Assembly: GCA_905397405.1 (NCBI GenBank)
Contig: CAJPVJ010000009.1
Span: 1 to 64,000, forward strand
Direction: 5' to 3'
Source of the DNA: Oppiella nova
Taxonomy: Eukaryota > Arthropoda > Arachnida > Sarcoptiformes > Oppiidae
DNA length: 64,000 bases
In this document: positions 56,303 through 64,000 of the stretch, piece after piece
How positions within the stretch are numbered: position 1 is the first letter of the stretch
How the letters are laid out: each line of letters begins with the position of its first letter
Notes under the pieces: model-generated
What the model was told of the DNA's origin: nothing
Seen by the model: only the letters and a program-made list of their open reading frames with translations
The model's database searches: none
Position numbers and translations under genes: made by a program

Positions 56303-56941
56303 TTAATCGATAATTTGGGGAATCGCCGAACTTGGATCTTGGATAAATGATGCTAATCGTTCTTTTAATGAGGTGGCTCGTTCAGGAACAGCATCAAGTG
56401 CAATCTCAGCGAGCGTCTTGACCAATTGTAAATCACCAGCAGCACCAGCTACATAGCAGAGGGTACACATGTGTGCGGGATGTAAGGGGTTTATACAGGC
56501 CTGATGCGCTTTCTTGAGAAAATCTTCAGGCCAATGTGCCAATTGCTTAAAGAAATTTTGGCTTTGACGATTCCACTCAGATACTAGAAATTGCACCATT
56601 TCGTTAGCATCTTGTTCATTTGAGGTATATGACCAGTCGTTGTCATGATCATTGATCAAATAAGGTAGGATCGAACTACGCCATGCACAATCGAAATCAC
56701 GCATTTTTTCAATATCTAAAGCGTTACCTGTACATCGCATAACATATTCACCTAATGGGATGAGGTGAATACCGAGATTAACTTGAAAACAATGTCTTTT
56801 AATGGAGTGCTGTATATCGACGATTCGAATAACTTCTCCCTCAACCTGCCTAAATACATCGCCTTTTTTTATAAAGCCTTGTGCTTTTAAAATGGGATAA
56901 AACTGACGTTGTAATAGTTTGGAAATGACTTTTTTATCCAT
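56303..56941 (-). CDS. DUF4304 family protein
   Basis: A 212-aa protein: KLLQRQFYPILKAQGFIKKG, IVDIQHSIKRHCFQVNLGIH and the C-terminal helical part fit DUF4304. Such proteins often lie among immunity genes of polymorphic toxin systems, but no toxin is seen here. Function unknown. Confidence 0.82.
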   Translation of the reverse strand: MDKKVISKLLQRQFYPILKAQGFIKKGDVFRQVEGEVIRIVDIQHSIKRHCFQVNLGIHLIPLGEYVMRCTGNALDIEKMRDFDCAWRSSILPYLINDHDNDWSYTSNEQDANEMVQFLVSEWNRQSQNFFKQLAHWPEDFLKKAHQACINPLHPAHMCTLCYVAGAAGDLQLVKTLAEIALDAVPERATSLKERLASFIQDPSSAIPQIID

Positions 56942-56962
56942 TAGATATATCCATGGTGAAGG

Positions 56963-57112
56963 CTAGCATTGCCATAGAAATTTAGCAGTTTTACCCTGAG
57001 GGCAAACAAACAGCCATTCAACTTGTAAGCCAATCGTTTTAACAGGAAGACCGCCAAAAGAGGTTTGATCAAGGTGTTGTGAGATTTGGTCTAAAATTAA
57101 CAGTTGAGTCAT
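56963..57112 (-). CDS. Short open reading frame, 49 aa
   Basis: ATG 57112 to TAG 56963, translation MTQLLILDQISQHLDQTSFG continuing to WLFVCPQGKTAKFLWQC. AAGG stands eight bases upstream. It reads like a real compact domain (hydrophobic and polar residues alternate, GGLPV turn) and fills an otherwise empty gap. It might be a fragment of a larger protein. Unknown function. Confidence 0.45.
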   Translation of the reverse strand: MTQLLILDQISQHLDQTSFGGLPVKTIGLQVEWLFVCPQGKTAKFLWQC

Positions 57113-57159
57113 GTTTATACCTTATTTTATTTGTATTTTAGCTCTGGGGGCGTTAGATC

Positions 57160-57843
57160 TTAACTGTGTACAACATATCCAAAGATTCCAACCAAGCTGC
57201 TCTTCTGGGTTAAGCCCAATGCAAGTCGAGGCAAGACACAACCTGTAATGATTGTTCCTTTCGGGTAATTATCAGAATTGATTTGTTCTAAAAGTGCTGA
57301 GTCACCAATCCGAACAAATGCACAGTCGATAAAATCGTGTTGTGCTGCAAACCAATTTATCATCTTGTGCCAAGGCTGAAAATATTCTGCTGGAGATTCT
57401 TCACCATCTTGTTCAACTTCTTTCCACCACTGTGTATTGGTTGTAAGCGGTTCAGTCGTAATGTTCGCCAAAGGAAAAATAGTATTGGCAAAGTATTTTT
57501 GAATCAGCTGAGGCGTAATTTTTTGGCTAGCTGAGTTTTGTGAATGCATGATATAAAAATCTTGAAAATAATCACCCGAGTTTGAACCCATACCAACTTC
57601 AACATTTGTCATGATATTGGCGATTTCAGCGCTTAGTTTTTGACAAAGTTTTAATTCATCGGGATCAATTTCATGCTGCAATGGGATATTGTGCTTTGAA
57701 ATAGACCCATCATTATAAACGCTGGTAAAGCGCGAAATGATATTGTTAGGCCATTCATCTGTATCAGCACCCACGTCATAATTCTGCATACATTCAGATA
57801 ATATTTTTAATCTTTCTTCACTTAACGCTAGTTTTGTACTCAT
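57160..57843 (-). CDS. Unknown protein
   Basis: A 227-aa soluble, acidic protein of unknown family. It contains many aromatic-rich segments (YFQDFYIMHSQNS, QWWKEVEQDGEESPAEYFQP). No signal peptide. It belongs to the run of minus-strand genes from 54478 to 58520. Its C-terminal part (GTIITGCVLPRLALGLTQKS) looks like a buried hairpin. Confidence 0.65.
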   Translation of the reverse strand: MSTKLALSEERLKILSECMQNYDVGADTDEWPNNIISRFTSVYNDGSISKHNIPLQHEIDPDELKLCQKLSAEIANIMTNVEVGMGSNSGDYFQDFYIMHSQNSASQKITPQLIQKYFANTIFPLANITTEPLTTNTQWWKEVEQDGEESPAEYFQPWHKMINWFAAQHDFIDCAFVRIGDSALLEQINSDNYPKGTIITGCVLPRLALGLTQKSSLVGIFGYVVHS

Positions 57844-57869
57844 GGTTTTGCCAAATTTAATTATAAATC

Positions 57870-58520
57870 TTAATCATATAAACGGTAAATTCCAGTAAAG
57901 CGCTCACAGCCTTTTTGTGTTGTTGTCACAGACAAAATTGCTTTTTGGAAATTAAGCACATATTTACAGTCATGTTCATTGTCCAAAATTTGATTCTTTT
58001 TTTCAGGCGTGGTGTAAGCCAACAATGAGACAATTTGACTATCTTTACGATTATTGGGATTTCGGTAGGCGATGCCTTCAACTTTAATCCGATCTTTAGT
58101 CAGTTGATGGATTTGTAAATGGGCGGGTTGCTTCGAAATTTTACCATGTTCATATTTGATGAAATGTTGGGTTAAACTTTGATTCATTGAAGTGTAAAAA
58201 TTTAAGTCTTCTAGGCGAATATCGAACTGTTGTTTAAAACAATCGTTGCTTTTACATTGACTTAAACGGTTGAGCCACAAACGATGCGTATCATTGATTA
58301 AGCGTATTGGTGCATCTGTGACCAGATATGCAGTGAGATAGCTCTCATTTAATTGAGCGCGTAGTTCACTATACTGCGAACCACATAACTTTTTTAAAAG
58401 TGATGAATCTTGGTGCTTACAGTCAAGAGGCAGGGCGTAAACAGCTGATGTACTGATACAGCTCAAAATGAGACCAGACAAGAGTGTTTTAATTTGATTA
58501 AATTCTGTATTCAACAGCAT
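57870..58520 (-). CDS. Secreted LprI-like protein
   Basis: A 216-aa protein with a signal sequence (LLSGLILSCISTSAVYA, cut near LPL). The mature N-terminus DCKHQDSSLLKKLCGSQYSE with paired cysteines and the later LSQCKSNDCFKQQF look like the LprI/DUF1311 fold, which in mycobacteria inhibits lysozyme. The rest, from residue 110, is unlike known domains. Likely periplasmic; inhibitor activity is inference. Confidence 0.72.
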   Translation of the reverse strand: MLLNTEFNQIKTLLSGLILSCISTSAVYALPLDCKHQDSSLLKKLCGSQYSELRAQLNESYLTAYLVTDAPIRLINDTHRLWLNRLSQCKSNDCFKQQFDIRLEDLNFYTSMNQSLTQHFIKYEHGKISKQPAHLQIHQLTKDRIKVEGIAYRNPNNRKDSQIVSLLAYTTPEKKNQILDNEHDCKYVLNFQKAILSVTTTQKGCERFTGIYRLYD

Positions 58521-58620
58521 GATCGCTTATACTTTCACAATGTTTGCATACGTACTATAGCGAAAGAGAAAGTACGAATACAAGATTTTTAAATTTTAAA
58601 AACTGCAAAAGGAGCTAAGA

Positions 58621-59112
58621 ATGATCATACCGATTCGTATTGGGCAGGGAATGGATGTACATGCTTTTGAAGAAGGTGATTTTGTAACTTTGGCAGGCGT
58701 TCAAATTCCACATACGCATGGTTTAAAAGCACATTCTGATGGTGATGTCGTGTTACACGCATTATGTGATGCTTTATTGGGTGCATTGGCTTTAGGTGAT
58801 ATTGGACAGCATTTCCCAGACACAGATGCTGAATTTAAAGGTGCGGATAGCCGTAAACTTTTAAAACATGTTTATCAATTAATTTTAGACCGTGGTTATA
58901 AATTAAATAATGCCGATATTACTGTGGCATGTGAACGGCCTAAATTAGCCAAACACAATTTGGAAATGCGTCAAAGTATTGCAGATGTGTTAGATGTTGA
59001 TGTGACTCAAATTAGCGTTAAAGCAACAACCACAGAGAAATTGGGTTTTACTGGCCGTCAGGAAGGTATTTTAACTACTGCAACAGTCTTAATTTCACAT
59101 TTAGCAAAATAA
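58621..59112 (+). CDS. ispF: 2-C-methyl-D-erythritol 2,4-cyclodiphosphate synthase
   Basis: A 163-aa enzyme of the MEP isoprenoid pathway. Metal-binding DVHAF (about 12-16), HSDGDVVLHALCDALLGA (about 40-57), and the GFTGRQEG C-terminal signature. AAAAGGAG precedes the ATG. ispD is not adjacent. A hairpin follows at about 59137-59181. Confidence 0.96.
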   Translation: MIIPIRIGQGMDVHAFEEGDFVTLAGVQIPHTHGLKAHSDGDVVLHALCDALLGALALGDIGQHFPDTDAEFKGADSRKLLKHVYQLILDRGYKLNNADITVACERPKLAKHNLEMRQSIADVLDVDVTQISVKATTTEKLGFTGRQEGILTTATVLISHLAK

Positions 59113-59136
59113 TTATTTTTATTGTTTAGAACTCTT

Positions 59137-59181
59137 ACTTATCTATCTACTGAGAAATATTGATGCGGTGGTAGATAAGTT
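59137..59181 (+). terminator. Imperfect hairpin after ispF
   Basis: ACTTATCTA pairs with TAGATAAGT across about 24 nt, followed by TTTT. Possible terminator; no long T-tract. Confidence 0.4.
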
Positions 59182-59224
59182 TTGATGGTTTCCGATTTTA
59201 AAGCGCTATAGTCAAATTTTAGCT

Positions 59225-59254
59225 ACAAAAAAAGCCCTTTAAAGGGCTCTTTTC
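59225..59254 (-). terminator. Terminator after rpsT
   Basis: GCCCTTTAAAGGGC is a perfect palindrome at about 59233-59246. On the minus strand it is followed by seven T. It serves rpsT. Confidence 0.85.
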
Positions 59255-59265
59255 ACATGCAAAAA

Positions 59266-59532
59266 TTAGTTAGCTAACGCTTTAACTTGTGCATTCAAGC
59301 GGCTCTTGTGACGAGCAGCTTTGTTTTTATGGATGATACCTTTATCCGCCATACGGTCAATAACTGGAACTGCAGCTTTATAAGCTTCAGTTGCAGTAGC
59401 ATATTCACCAGTAGCGATAGCAGCGATTGTGCGTTTGATATAAGTACGTACCATTGAACGCAAGCTTGCGTTGTGTTTACGTGCTTTAACGTTTTGACGA
59501 GCACGTTTTTTTGCTTGAGCAGAGTTTGCCAC
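59266..59532 (-). CDS. rpsT: Small ribosomal subunit protein S20
   Basis: An 88-aa basic protein: [20 protein letters not shown] at the N-terminus and [17 protein letters not shown] at the C-terminus. It starts at GTG 59532 with AAGGAG seven bases upstream; the longer frame to 59592 adds 20 unrelated residues. S20 binds 16S rRNA helices 9 and 44. In E. coli S20 autoregulates its translation and also starts with a non-ATG codon. Confidence 0.96.
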   Translation of the reverse strand: MANSAQAKKRARQNVKARKHNASLRSMVRTYIKRTIAAIATGEYATATEAYKAAVPVIDRMADKGIIHKNKAARHKSRLNAQVKALAN

Positions 59533-59745
59533 TCGTGCACTCCTTGAATTAGATGGGTCTGGGCGGGCTGAAACCACATCTGAAAACCACATCAGAGGAT
59601 TATCACCAGCCCGTAAACAAGTGCCATATTGTGATTAAAGAGGCCAGTAAAGTCAAGTGTTGACATGCTTTGACAACATTTTTGTTGAAGAAAAATTTGA
59701 AATAAAACGTTAGATTAGTAATAAATCTAGGAGATTGTTTAAAAA

Positions 59746-60411
59746 ATGACTAATTCGATAAAAAATGCGATTGTGATTGGAGCAACAGGTTTAGTGGGGC
59801 AACGTCTCATTGAACAGCTCAATTTATTGGCTGATTGTGAAAAAATTACAGTTGTTGTGCGACGAGAAAATCCCGACTTTTCAAAATTTCAAAAAGTTGA
59901 ACAATTTGTATTGGATGACTTCCTTCTACTCAATGATCAAGATGTCAGCGGTTACACTCATGCATTCAGTTGTTTGGGAACGACTATTAAAAAGGCAGGT
60001 TCTAAAGAAGCTTTCTATAATATTGATTTTGAGATCAATGCACATTTTGCAGATTTATTTGAAATGACTGAAACCCATTTACTTTTAGTCAGTGCGATGG
60101 GGGCAAAAGCCAGCTCACCAATTTTTTATAATCAAGTGAAAGGTGAACTTGAGGACTATATACAAAAGTTGAATTTATATCGTTTTTCAATTATTCGCCC
60201 ATCGTTACTCCTTGGTGATCGAAATGAAAAGCGATTCTTGGAAGATGTAACGCAAAAGCTGTATGGTAAATTTTCGCATTTGGTACCCAATTCTTTTAAA
60301 TATAAGCCAGTGACAGCACAACAAGTGGCTCATACTATGGTCGAGGCTGCTCAAACACAAACTCAAAAAATTGAAATCTATGATAATTTGCGTATACAAA
60401 ATAGCAAATAA
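59746..60411 (+). CDS. NAD(P)-binding oxidoreductase (NAD(P)H-binding/HTATIP2-like)
   Basis: A 221-aa short Rossmann protein. GATGLVGQRLIEQL at residues 11-24 is the dinucleotide loop, HAFSCLGTTIKKAGSKEAF (about 75-93) and VSAMGAKASSPIFYNQVKGE (about 112-131) are typical of the oxidoreductase group near CC3/TIP30 (HTATIP2). Substrate unknown. AGGAG precedes the ATG, and rraA follows after 12 bp, so they form an operon. Confidence 0.85.
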   Translation: MTNSIKNAIVIGATGLVGQRLIEQLNLLADCEKITVVVRRENPDFSKFQKVEQFVLDDFLLLNDQDVSGYTHAFSCLGTTIKKAGSKEAFYNIDFEINAHFADLFEMTETHLLLVSAMGAKASSPIFYNQVKGELEDYIQKLNLYRFSIIRPSLLLGDRNEKRFLEDVTQKLYGKFSHLVPNSFKYKPVTAQQVAHTMVEAAQTQTQKIEIYDNLRIQNSK

Positions 60412-60423
60412 TGGAGTGATAAC

Positions 60424-60936
60424 GTGACTACAGTACCTTTTGTAACTTGTGATTTATTAGATGATCATCCAGACCAAGACATCCAAACCTTGATTCCATC
60501 TCTAGATGGCAAATTTTTTAGAAGTTATGGGGCTCGTAAAACCTTTGGTGGTCAAATCGTGACAGTCAAGTGTTTTGAAGATAACTCACGAGTGAAAGAG
60601 TTACTTGCTACAGATGGAACAGGCAAGGTTTTGGTTGTCGATGGTGGAGCATCCATGCGTTGTGCCTTGATGGGTGACATGATTGCAGAGTCAGCGGTTA
60701 AGCATCACTGGAATGGTGTAGTGATTTATGGTTGTGTACGTGATGTAGATGCACTAGTTGAACTTGATCTAGGTGTCCATGCATTGGCTTCAATTCCACA
60801 AAAAAGCAATCGTAAAGGCATAGGTGAGGTCGATATTCCTGTGTATTTTGGTAGTGTCACTTTCAATTCTGGTGAATATATCTATGCAGATAACAATGGC
60901 ATTGTGGTTTCAAAAGAAAAATTAGTGGATTTATAA
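60424..60936 (+). CDS. rraA: Regulator of ribonuclease E activity RraA
   Basis: A 170-aa protein: [40 protein letters not shown] and [20 protein letters not shown] are RraA-family blocks. RraA in E. coli binds RNase E and dampens it; related proteins are aldolases, and the G-x-R-D motif kept here is shared by both, so an aldolase role is not excluded. Starts at GTG 60424 after GGAG. Confidence 0.9.
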   Translation: MTTVPFVTCDLLDDHPDQDIQTLIPSLDGKFFRSYGARKTFGGQIVTVKCFEDNSRVKELLATDGTGKVLVVDGGASMRCALMGDMIAESAVKHHWNGVVIYGCVRDVDALVELDLGVHALASIPQKSNRKGIGEVDIPVYFGSVTFNSGEYIYADNNGIVVSKEKLVDL

Positions 60937-60978
60937 AAAGCTTAATTTAAGCAAAAACAATCGTCTAGGGGGTATAAA

Positions 60979-61764
60979 ATGGTGCATCATCAAATTAAAG
61001 TTGTACAAGCTTTGGCTTCATCACTGACTGAGGGAGGCCGTGGTGTAACAGGAACTCCGTTTCCGAACCAGCCAGAAAAGGCTTTAAAGTTATATGAGTT
61101 TGAAGGTTCACCATTTTGCCGCCGTGTACGAGAAGTGATGACCTTGCTCAATTTGGATTATGAAGTCTATCCATGCCCTAAAGGTGGAACTAAATATCGT
61201 CAGATTGTAAAAGAAAAAGGTGGAAAATTGCGTTTTCCGTATTTCATTGATGAAAACACGGGAACAGCAATGTACGAATCGCAAAAGATTGTTGATTACT
61301 TATTTAAGCATTATGGTAAAACGGGCAAAACACCAAAGAAATATTCTCATTATCCTAAATACCCAACGGTCGCTATGGTGGGAACCATTATTAATGGTGC
61401 ACGCGGGGTTTGGGTTAATAAAAAAATTGTTGATCGTGCAAGTCCAGCGCAATTATTGGAATTATGGGGGTTTGAAGCCAGCCCCTATACACGTGTTGTG
61501 CGTGCTGTGTTAACTGAATTAGAAATTCCATTTATCTTTCATAATGTGGCTAAAGAGTGTTGGCAAGATCTAGGCCCAGCAGTTTTACGTTTAAAACCGG
61601 GTAAATATGTTCCTTTGGTGGGTGGCAAACGTGAAAAAATTATTCCAGTTATGGATCGCGCAAAGCAAGACATTCAAGTGCCTTATTTAGAAGATCCAAA
61701 TACAGGTGAAAAACTCTTTGAGTCAGCAGCAATCGTACGTTATTTACAGAAACAATATGGTTAA
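60979..61764 (+). CDS. Double thioredoxin-fold (GST N-domain) protein
   Basis: A 261-aa protein made of two GST N-terminal-like domains in a row. The first opens KLYEFEGSPFCRRVREVM (about residues 35-52), with a lone cysteine before RR; the second opens LWGFEASPYTRVVRAVL (about 165-181), where the cysteine is replaced by Thr. Each is followed by an ESxxIVDYL/ESAAIVRYL substrate-binding segment. No C-terminal helical GST domain is seen. Function unknown; a glutathione-linked role is likely. Confidence 0.85.
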   Translation: MVHHQIKVVQALASSLTEGGRGVTGTPFPNQPEKALKLYEFEGSPFCRRVREVMTLLNLDYEVYPCPKGGTKYRQIVKEKGGKLRFPYFIDENTGTAMYESQKIVDYLFKHYGKTGKTPKKYSHYPKYPTVAMVGTIINGARGVWVNKKIVDRASPAQLLELWGFEASPYTRVVRAVLTELEIPFIFHNVAKECWQDLGPAVLRLKPGKYVPLVGGKREKIIPVMDRAKQDIQVPYLEDPNTGEKLFESAAIVRYLQKQYG

Positions 61765-61815
61765 CTCTATGTGTCAAAAGCATCTAACATAGGTGCTTTT
61801 GACTGAAGGATAAAT

Positions 61816-62298
61816 GTGGGTTTACAAGAAAATTATCTTGAATATCGAAATCATATAAATACATTAAAGACTGATCAAGGCTATATAAAGTATATTTTGA
61901 AAATTCAGCAGGTCGTGCATCAACGGCAGTTGGTATCTTGTATGAGTGATTCAAAATGGCTCAAACTTTTGCATGCAATGACAGACTTGGATTTTCCACC
62001 TGCATTTATTGTCAAATTGGTGGCTGAAAATAAAGATATACAAGCTGAAGATCAATTTGTGAAGAAAATTCCATGGTATTTAGGTGATTGGCATCCTTTC
62101 TATCACGATGCTATGCCTGTATTTATTGCAATTGAATATTTAATTGTAAAGCCTATGCTGAGCAAACCGAGGGGAAGATTGATCGATGATTTGATTTTAG
62201 ATCAAACAGATCAATTTCGTACTTTGTTGCAGCGTTTGAATATTGTGTTTGATGAAAAAAACAGTTGTTTTAAAATTTATGCTTATTACTCAAAGTGA
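61816..62298 (+). CDS. DUF6678-like protein
   Basis: A 160-aa protein from GTG 61816 after GAAGGA. The central SKWLKLLHAMTDLDFPPAFI and WYLGDWHPFYHDAMPVFIAI segments match DUF6678 as I recall it, a family of unknown function. The N-terminal 45 residues are extra. Confidence 0.7.
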   Translation: MGLQENYLEYRNHINTLKTDQGYIKYILKIQQVVHQRQLVSCMSDSKWLKLLHAMTDLDFPPAFIVKLVAENKDIQAEDQFVKKIPWYLGDWHPFYHDAMPVFIAIEYLIVKPMLSKPRGRLIDDLILDQTDQFRTLLQRLNIVFDEKNSCFKIYAYYSK

Positions 62299-62480
62299 TT
62301 TTAAAAATAATGACAATAGAGGTGTCTGAACAAAAAAGTCAAAACTTATTGCTTTAATCATTTTTCGCAACATTTCTATTCATATAAATATTGTGAATTA
62401 GTGGATTGTTAACGATAAAAACTTAAGCTTTAAAACAGCCTATGTTAGATTGTAACCAATAGAATATTTTGAGATAAATT

Positions 62481-63422
62481 ATGACTTCAACTCGAATTCA
62501 ACCTGTAATGAATCGTCCAGGGGAAAATGCCTTATTTATTGTTTTAGGATTAAGGCTTGGGGCTGAAGTAATAGATACAGTAATCGATTTTGCAGCAAAT
62601 TTTTCAGCATTAACACGTAGTTTAACCAACCGTTATCCAGATGCACAATTTAGTGCAGTCATGGGATTTGGGGCAAATGCGTGGGAGCGTTTATTTCCCG
62701 ATCAGGCTAAACCACAAGAATTAGAACAGTTTAAAGAAATTAAAGGGCCAAAATATACGGCGGTTTCAACAGAAGGTGATTTGTTTTTCCATATTCGTGC
62801 TGATCGTCAAGCGTTGTGTTTTGAAATGGCAGATATGATCAATACGCAATTAAAAGCCGTAAGTTATCCAGTGGATGAAGTGAATGGTTTTCGATATTTT
62901 GACGGTAGAGCGATTATTGGCTTTGTTGATGGGACAGAAAACCCAGAGCCTGAAATTGCAGCTGAATATGCACTGGTGGGTGATGAAGATCCAGACTTTA
63001 AAGGTGGCAGTTATGCATTTATTCAAAAATATATGCATGATATGGACAAGTGGCGTGCGCTCAGTGATGAAGAACAAGAAAAAGTCATCGGACGTAAAAA
63101 GTTTAATGATGTTGAACTGAGTGATGATGTAAAGCCTAAAACAGCACACAATGTAGTGAGTAAGGCACACGATGCAGATGGCAATGAAATTAAAATCATG
63201 CGTGCAAATATGCCGTTCTCAAATCCATCTAAAAATGAATATGGCACCTTCTTTATTGGTTATGCACGCAAATTTAGTGTGACTCGACAAATGTTAGAGC
63301 ATATGTTTCAAGGTGATGAAGAGGGTAATTTAGATCGTTTATTAGATTTTAGTACAGCAGTGACTGGAACCTTATTCTTTGTGCCTACTGTCGACTTCTT
63401 AGATGATTTGGGTGACGAATAA
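62481..63422 (+). CDS. Dyp-type peroxidase
   Basis: A 313-aa heme peroxidase of the dye-decolorizing class, YfeX-like subtype (class B). The distal Asp is in GFVDGTENPEP (about residue 150), and an Arg in a downstream GYARKFSVTRQMLEHM segment belongs to the heme pocket; the proximal His is probably in the TAHNVVSKAHD region. No Tat signal, so it is cytoplasmic. The start has no obvious strong ribosome binding site. Confidence 0.92.
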   Translation: MTSTRIQPVMNRPGENALFIVLGLRLGAEVIDTVIDFAANFSALTRSLTNRYPDAQFSAVMGFGANAWERLFPDQAKPQELEQFKEIKGPKYTAVSTEGDLFFHIRADRQALCFEMADMINTQLKAVSYPVDEVNGFRYFDGRAIIGFVDGTENPEPEIAAEYALVGDEDPDFKGGSYAFIQKYMHDMDKWRALSDEEQEKVIGRKKFNDVELSDDVKPKTAHNVVSKAHDADGNEIKIMRANMPFSNPSKNEYGTFFIGYARKFSVTRQMLEHMFQGDEEGNLDRLLDFSTAVTGTLFFVPTVDFLDDLGDE

Positions 63423-63528
63423 CGTTGATGGTTTATGTTCTTCAGGTAAATGGTCGTTTTAAAACGGCCTTTTACTGCGAACTTTTGTCATCTTTGTTAT
63501 GTTGAAGCTTTGATTTGATTGAGTTTTA

Positions 63529-63888
63529 ATGATGTTTGATAAAATTGCAGCATTATTTAAGGGCAATAAAAACGGTCCTGAACAAGTTTTTCTACAAGAA
63601 AATAATATTCAAATTGATGCTGAGCATGGTTTTATTGTAGATGGTATTGTTTTAAATCGTGAGTTATCTGAACGGTTGGAATACTTTTCTAACCGAAAAC
63701 TCAATAATTTTGATGATTTAAAGGCTTTGTTCTATAAAACAATTTTGATCAATGAAAAGATTGATTTAGAAATCGCGACAAACAACTATGTGCAAAGACT
63801 TGGCAATACAGAAGAAAATTTAAAACAATTCAAACAAATTATTCAAAAACTCAATGATTATTATAAAGCGTTTAAACGAGAAAAATAA
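63529..63888 (+). CDS. Small protein, unknown function
   Basis: A 119-aa helix-rich, charged protein (KLNNFDDLKALFYKTILINE). No signal or membrane segment, no known family. Two ATGs in a row at 63529-63534 open it. It may be co-transcribed with the peroxidase gene, 106 bp upstream. Confidence 0.65.
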   Translation: MMFDKIAALFKGNKNGPEQVFLQENNIQIDAEHGFIVDGIVLNRELSERLEYFSNRKLNNFDDLKALFYKTILINEKIDLEIATNNYVQRLGNTEENLKQFKQIIQKLNDYYKAFKREK

Positions 63889-64000
63889 ATCAACTTAAGG
63901 AATGCAAAATATCTGGTGGAATCAGAATATTTCACTAAAGAATAATGTGTGATGTCGCTTAGATTTTTCTCTGTTATACAAATAACTATTCTCAATTCAT
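63889..64000. other. Unannotated window edge
   Basis: The last 112 bp are AT-rich. I see no gene, repeat or terminator with a convincing structure; a gene cut by the window edge cannot be judged. Confidence 0.3.

Noticed and set aside
62850-63170. 106-aa frame opposite the Dyp peroxidase gene
   Set aside because: Antisense shadow; it has hydrophobic bias because of the amino-acid pattern on the real strand.
1-64000. CRISPR array, prophage, transposon or integron
   Set aside because: I saw no regularly spaced short repeats, no integrase, transposase, capsid or recombinase gene, and no long terminal inverted repeats. The 116-bp repeat is a gene-tail duplication, not a mobile-element end.
1-64000. 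tRNA or riboswitch genes in the intergenic gaps
   Set aside because: I read the larger gaps and found no cloverleaf-like GGTTCGAATCC segment or known riboswitch core; a covariance-model search would be needed to exclude small RNAs.

Overview
The window looks like a chromosomal segment of an Acinetobacter species (Moraxellaceae, Gammaproteobacteria). The DNA is AT-rich, and the core proteins (PyrF, RpiA, ClpS/ClpA, ArgC, ArgF, Pgk, class II Fba, IspF, S20, TrmA, ZapE, PPK1) and their neighbourhoods match that genus. I assign the genus by recognition of protein sequence and gene order, not by a search, and I do not name a species. I saw no rRNA or tRNA gene, insertion sequence, prophage, integrase or CRISPR array.

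Layout. 0-9 kb: XRE-cupin regulator, pyrF, a LysO-type exporter, a divergent Baeyer-Villiger monooxygenase/AraC pair, zapE, and a KtrB/KtrA potassium uptake operon. 9-17 kb: two related unknown proteins, ilvA divergent from rpiA, a YgjP-type metallopeptidase, two damaged VOC (glyoxalase-fold) genes side by side, a GNAT enzyme, and an alpha/beta hydrolase with an HD-domain partner behind a perfect 20-bp palindrome. 17-23 kb: a membrane diguanylate cyclase, argC, a membrane coiled-coil protein, and clpS-clpA. 23-30 kb: a secreted esterase, YnfA, a TPR-like secreted protein, trmA, a LysR regulator and a small HD hydrolase.

29.5-35 kb is a glutarate/glutaryl-CoA catabolic locus: a LysR regulator divergent from gcdH, followed by an AAHS-type MFS transporter and a class III CoA-transferase. 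Two T-N11-A dyads one after the other lie between the regulator and gcdH. 35-42 kb: ppk1 with a recognisable Pho box, a small secreted protein, argF, and a TetR regulator divergent from prpB-prpC of the 2-methylcitrate cycle. No acnD or prpF follows prpC.

42-48.7 kb: two paralogous secreted proteins, a membrane-anchored glutamate-synthase-like FMN protein, and a small membrane protein whose 3' end and terminator are duplicated as a 116-bp direct repeat around a DUF6896-like orphan gene; then the uL16 hydroxylase, a short unknown protein and a Maf protein. 48.7-52 kb: a DUF2237 protein, pgk, a small lipoprotein and fba, a lower-glycolysis/gluconeogenesis cluster. 52-58.5 kb looks accessory: an EamA transporter, two tandem GNAT enzymes (the second interrupted by an in-frame stop), CbrC, an AlbA_2/Schlafen-type protein, DUF4304, a 49-aa ORF, an unknown protein and an LprI-like protein. 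58.6-64 kb: ispF, rpsT, an NAD(P)-binding protein, rraA, a double-thioredoxin-fold GST-like protein, a DUF6678 protein, a Dyp-type peroxidase and an unknown protein.

I did not find a clear new multi-gene system. The most unusual things are the repeat-flanked DUF6896 cassette, the adjacent damaged VOC genes, the dual LysR dyads at gcdH, the palindromic operator at 16.7 kb with a similar site at prpB, and several tandem paralogue pairs of unknown function.
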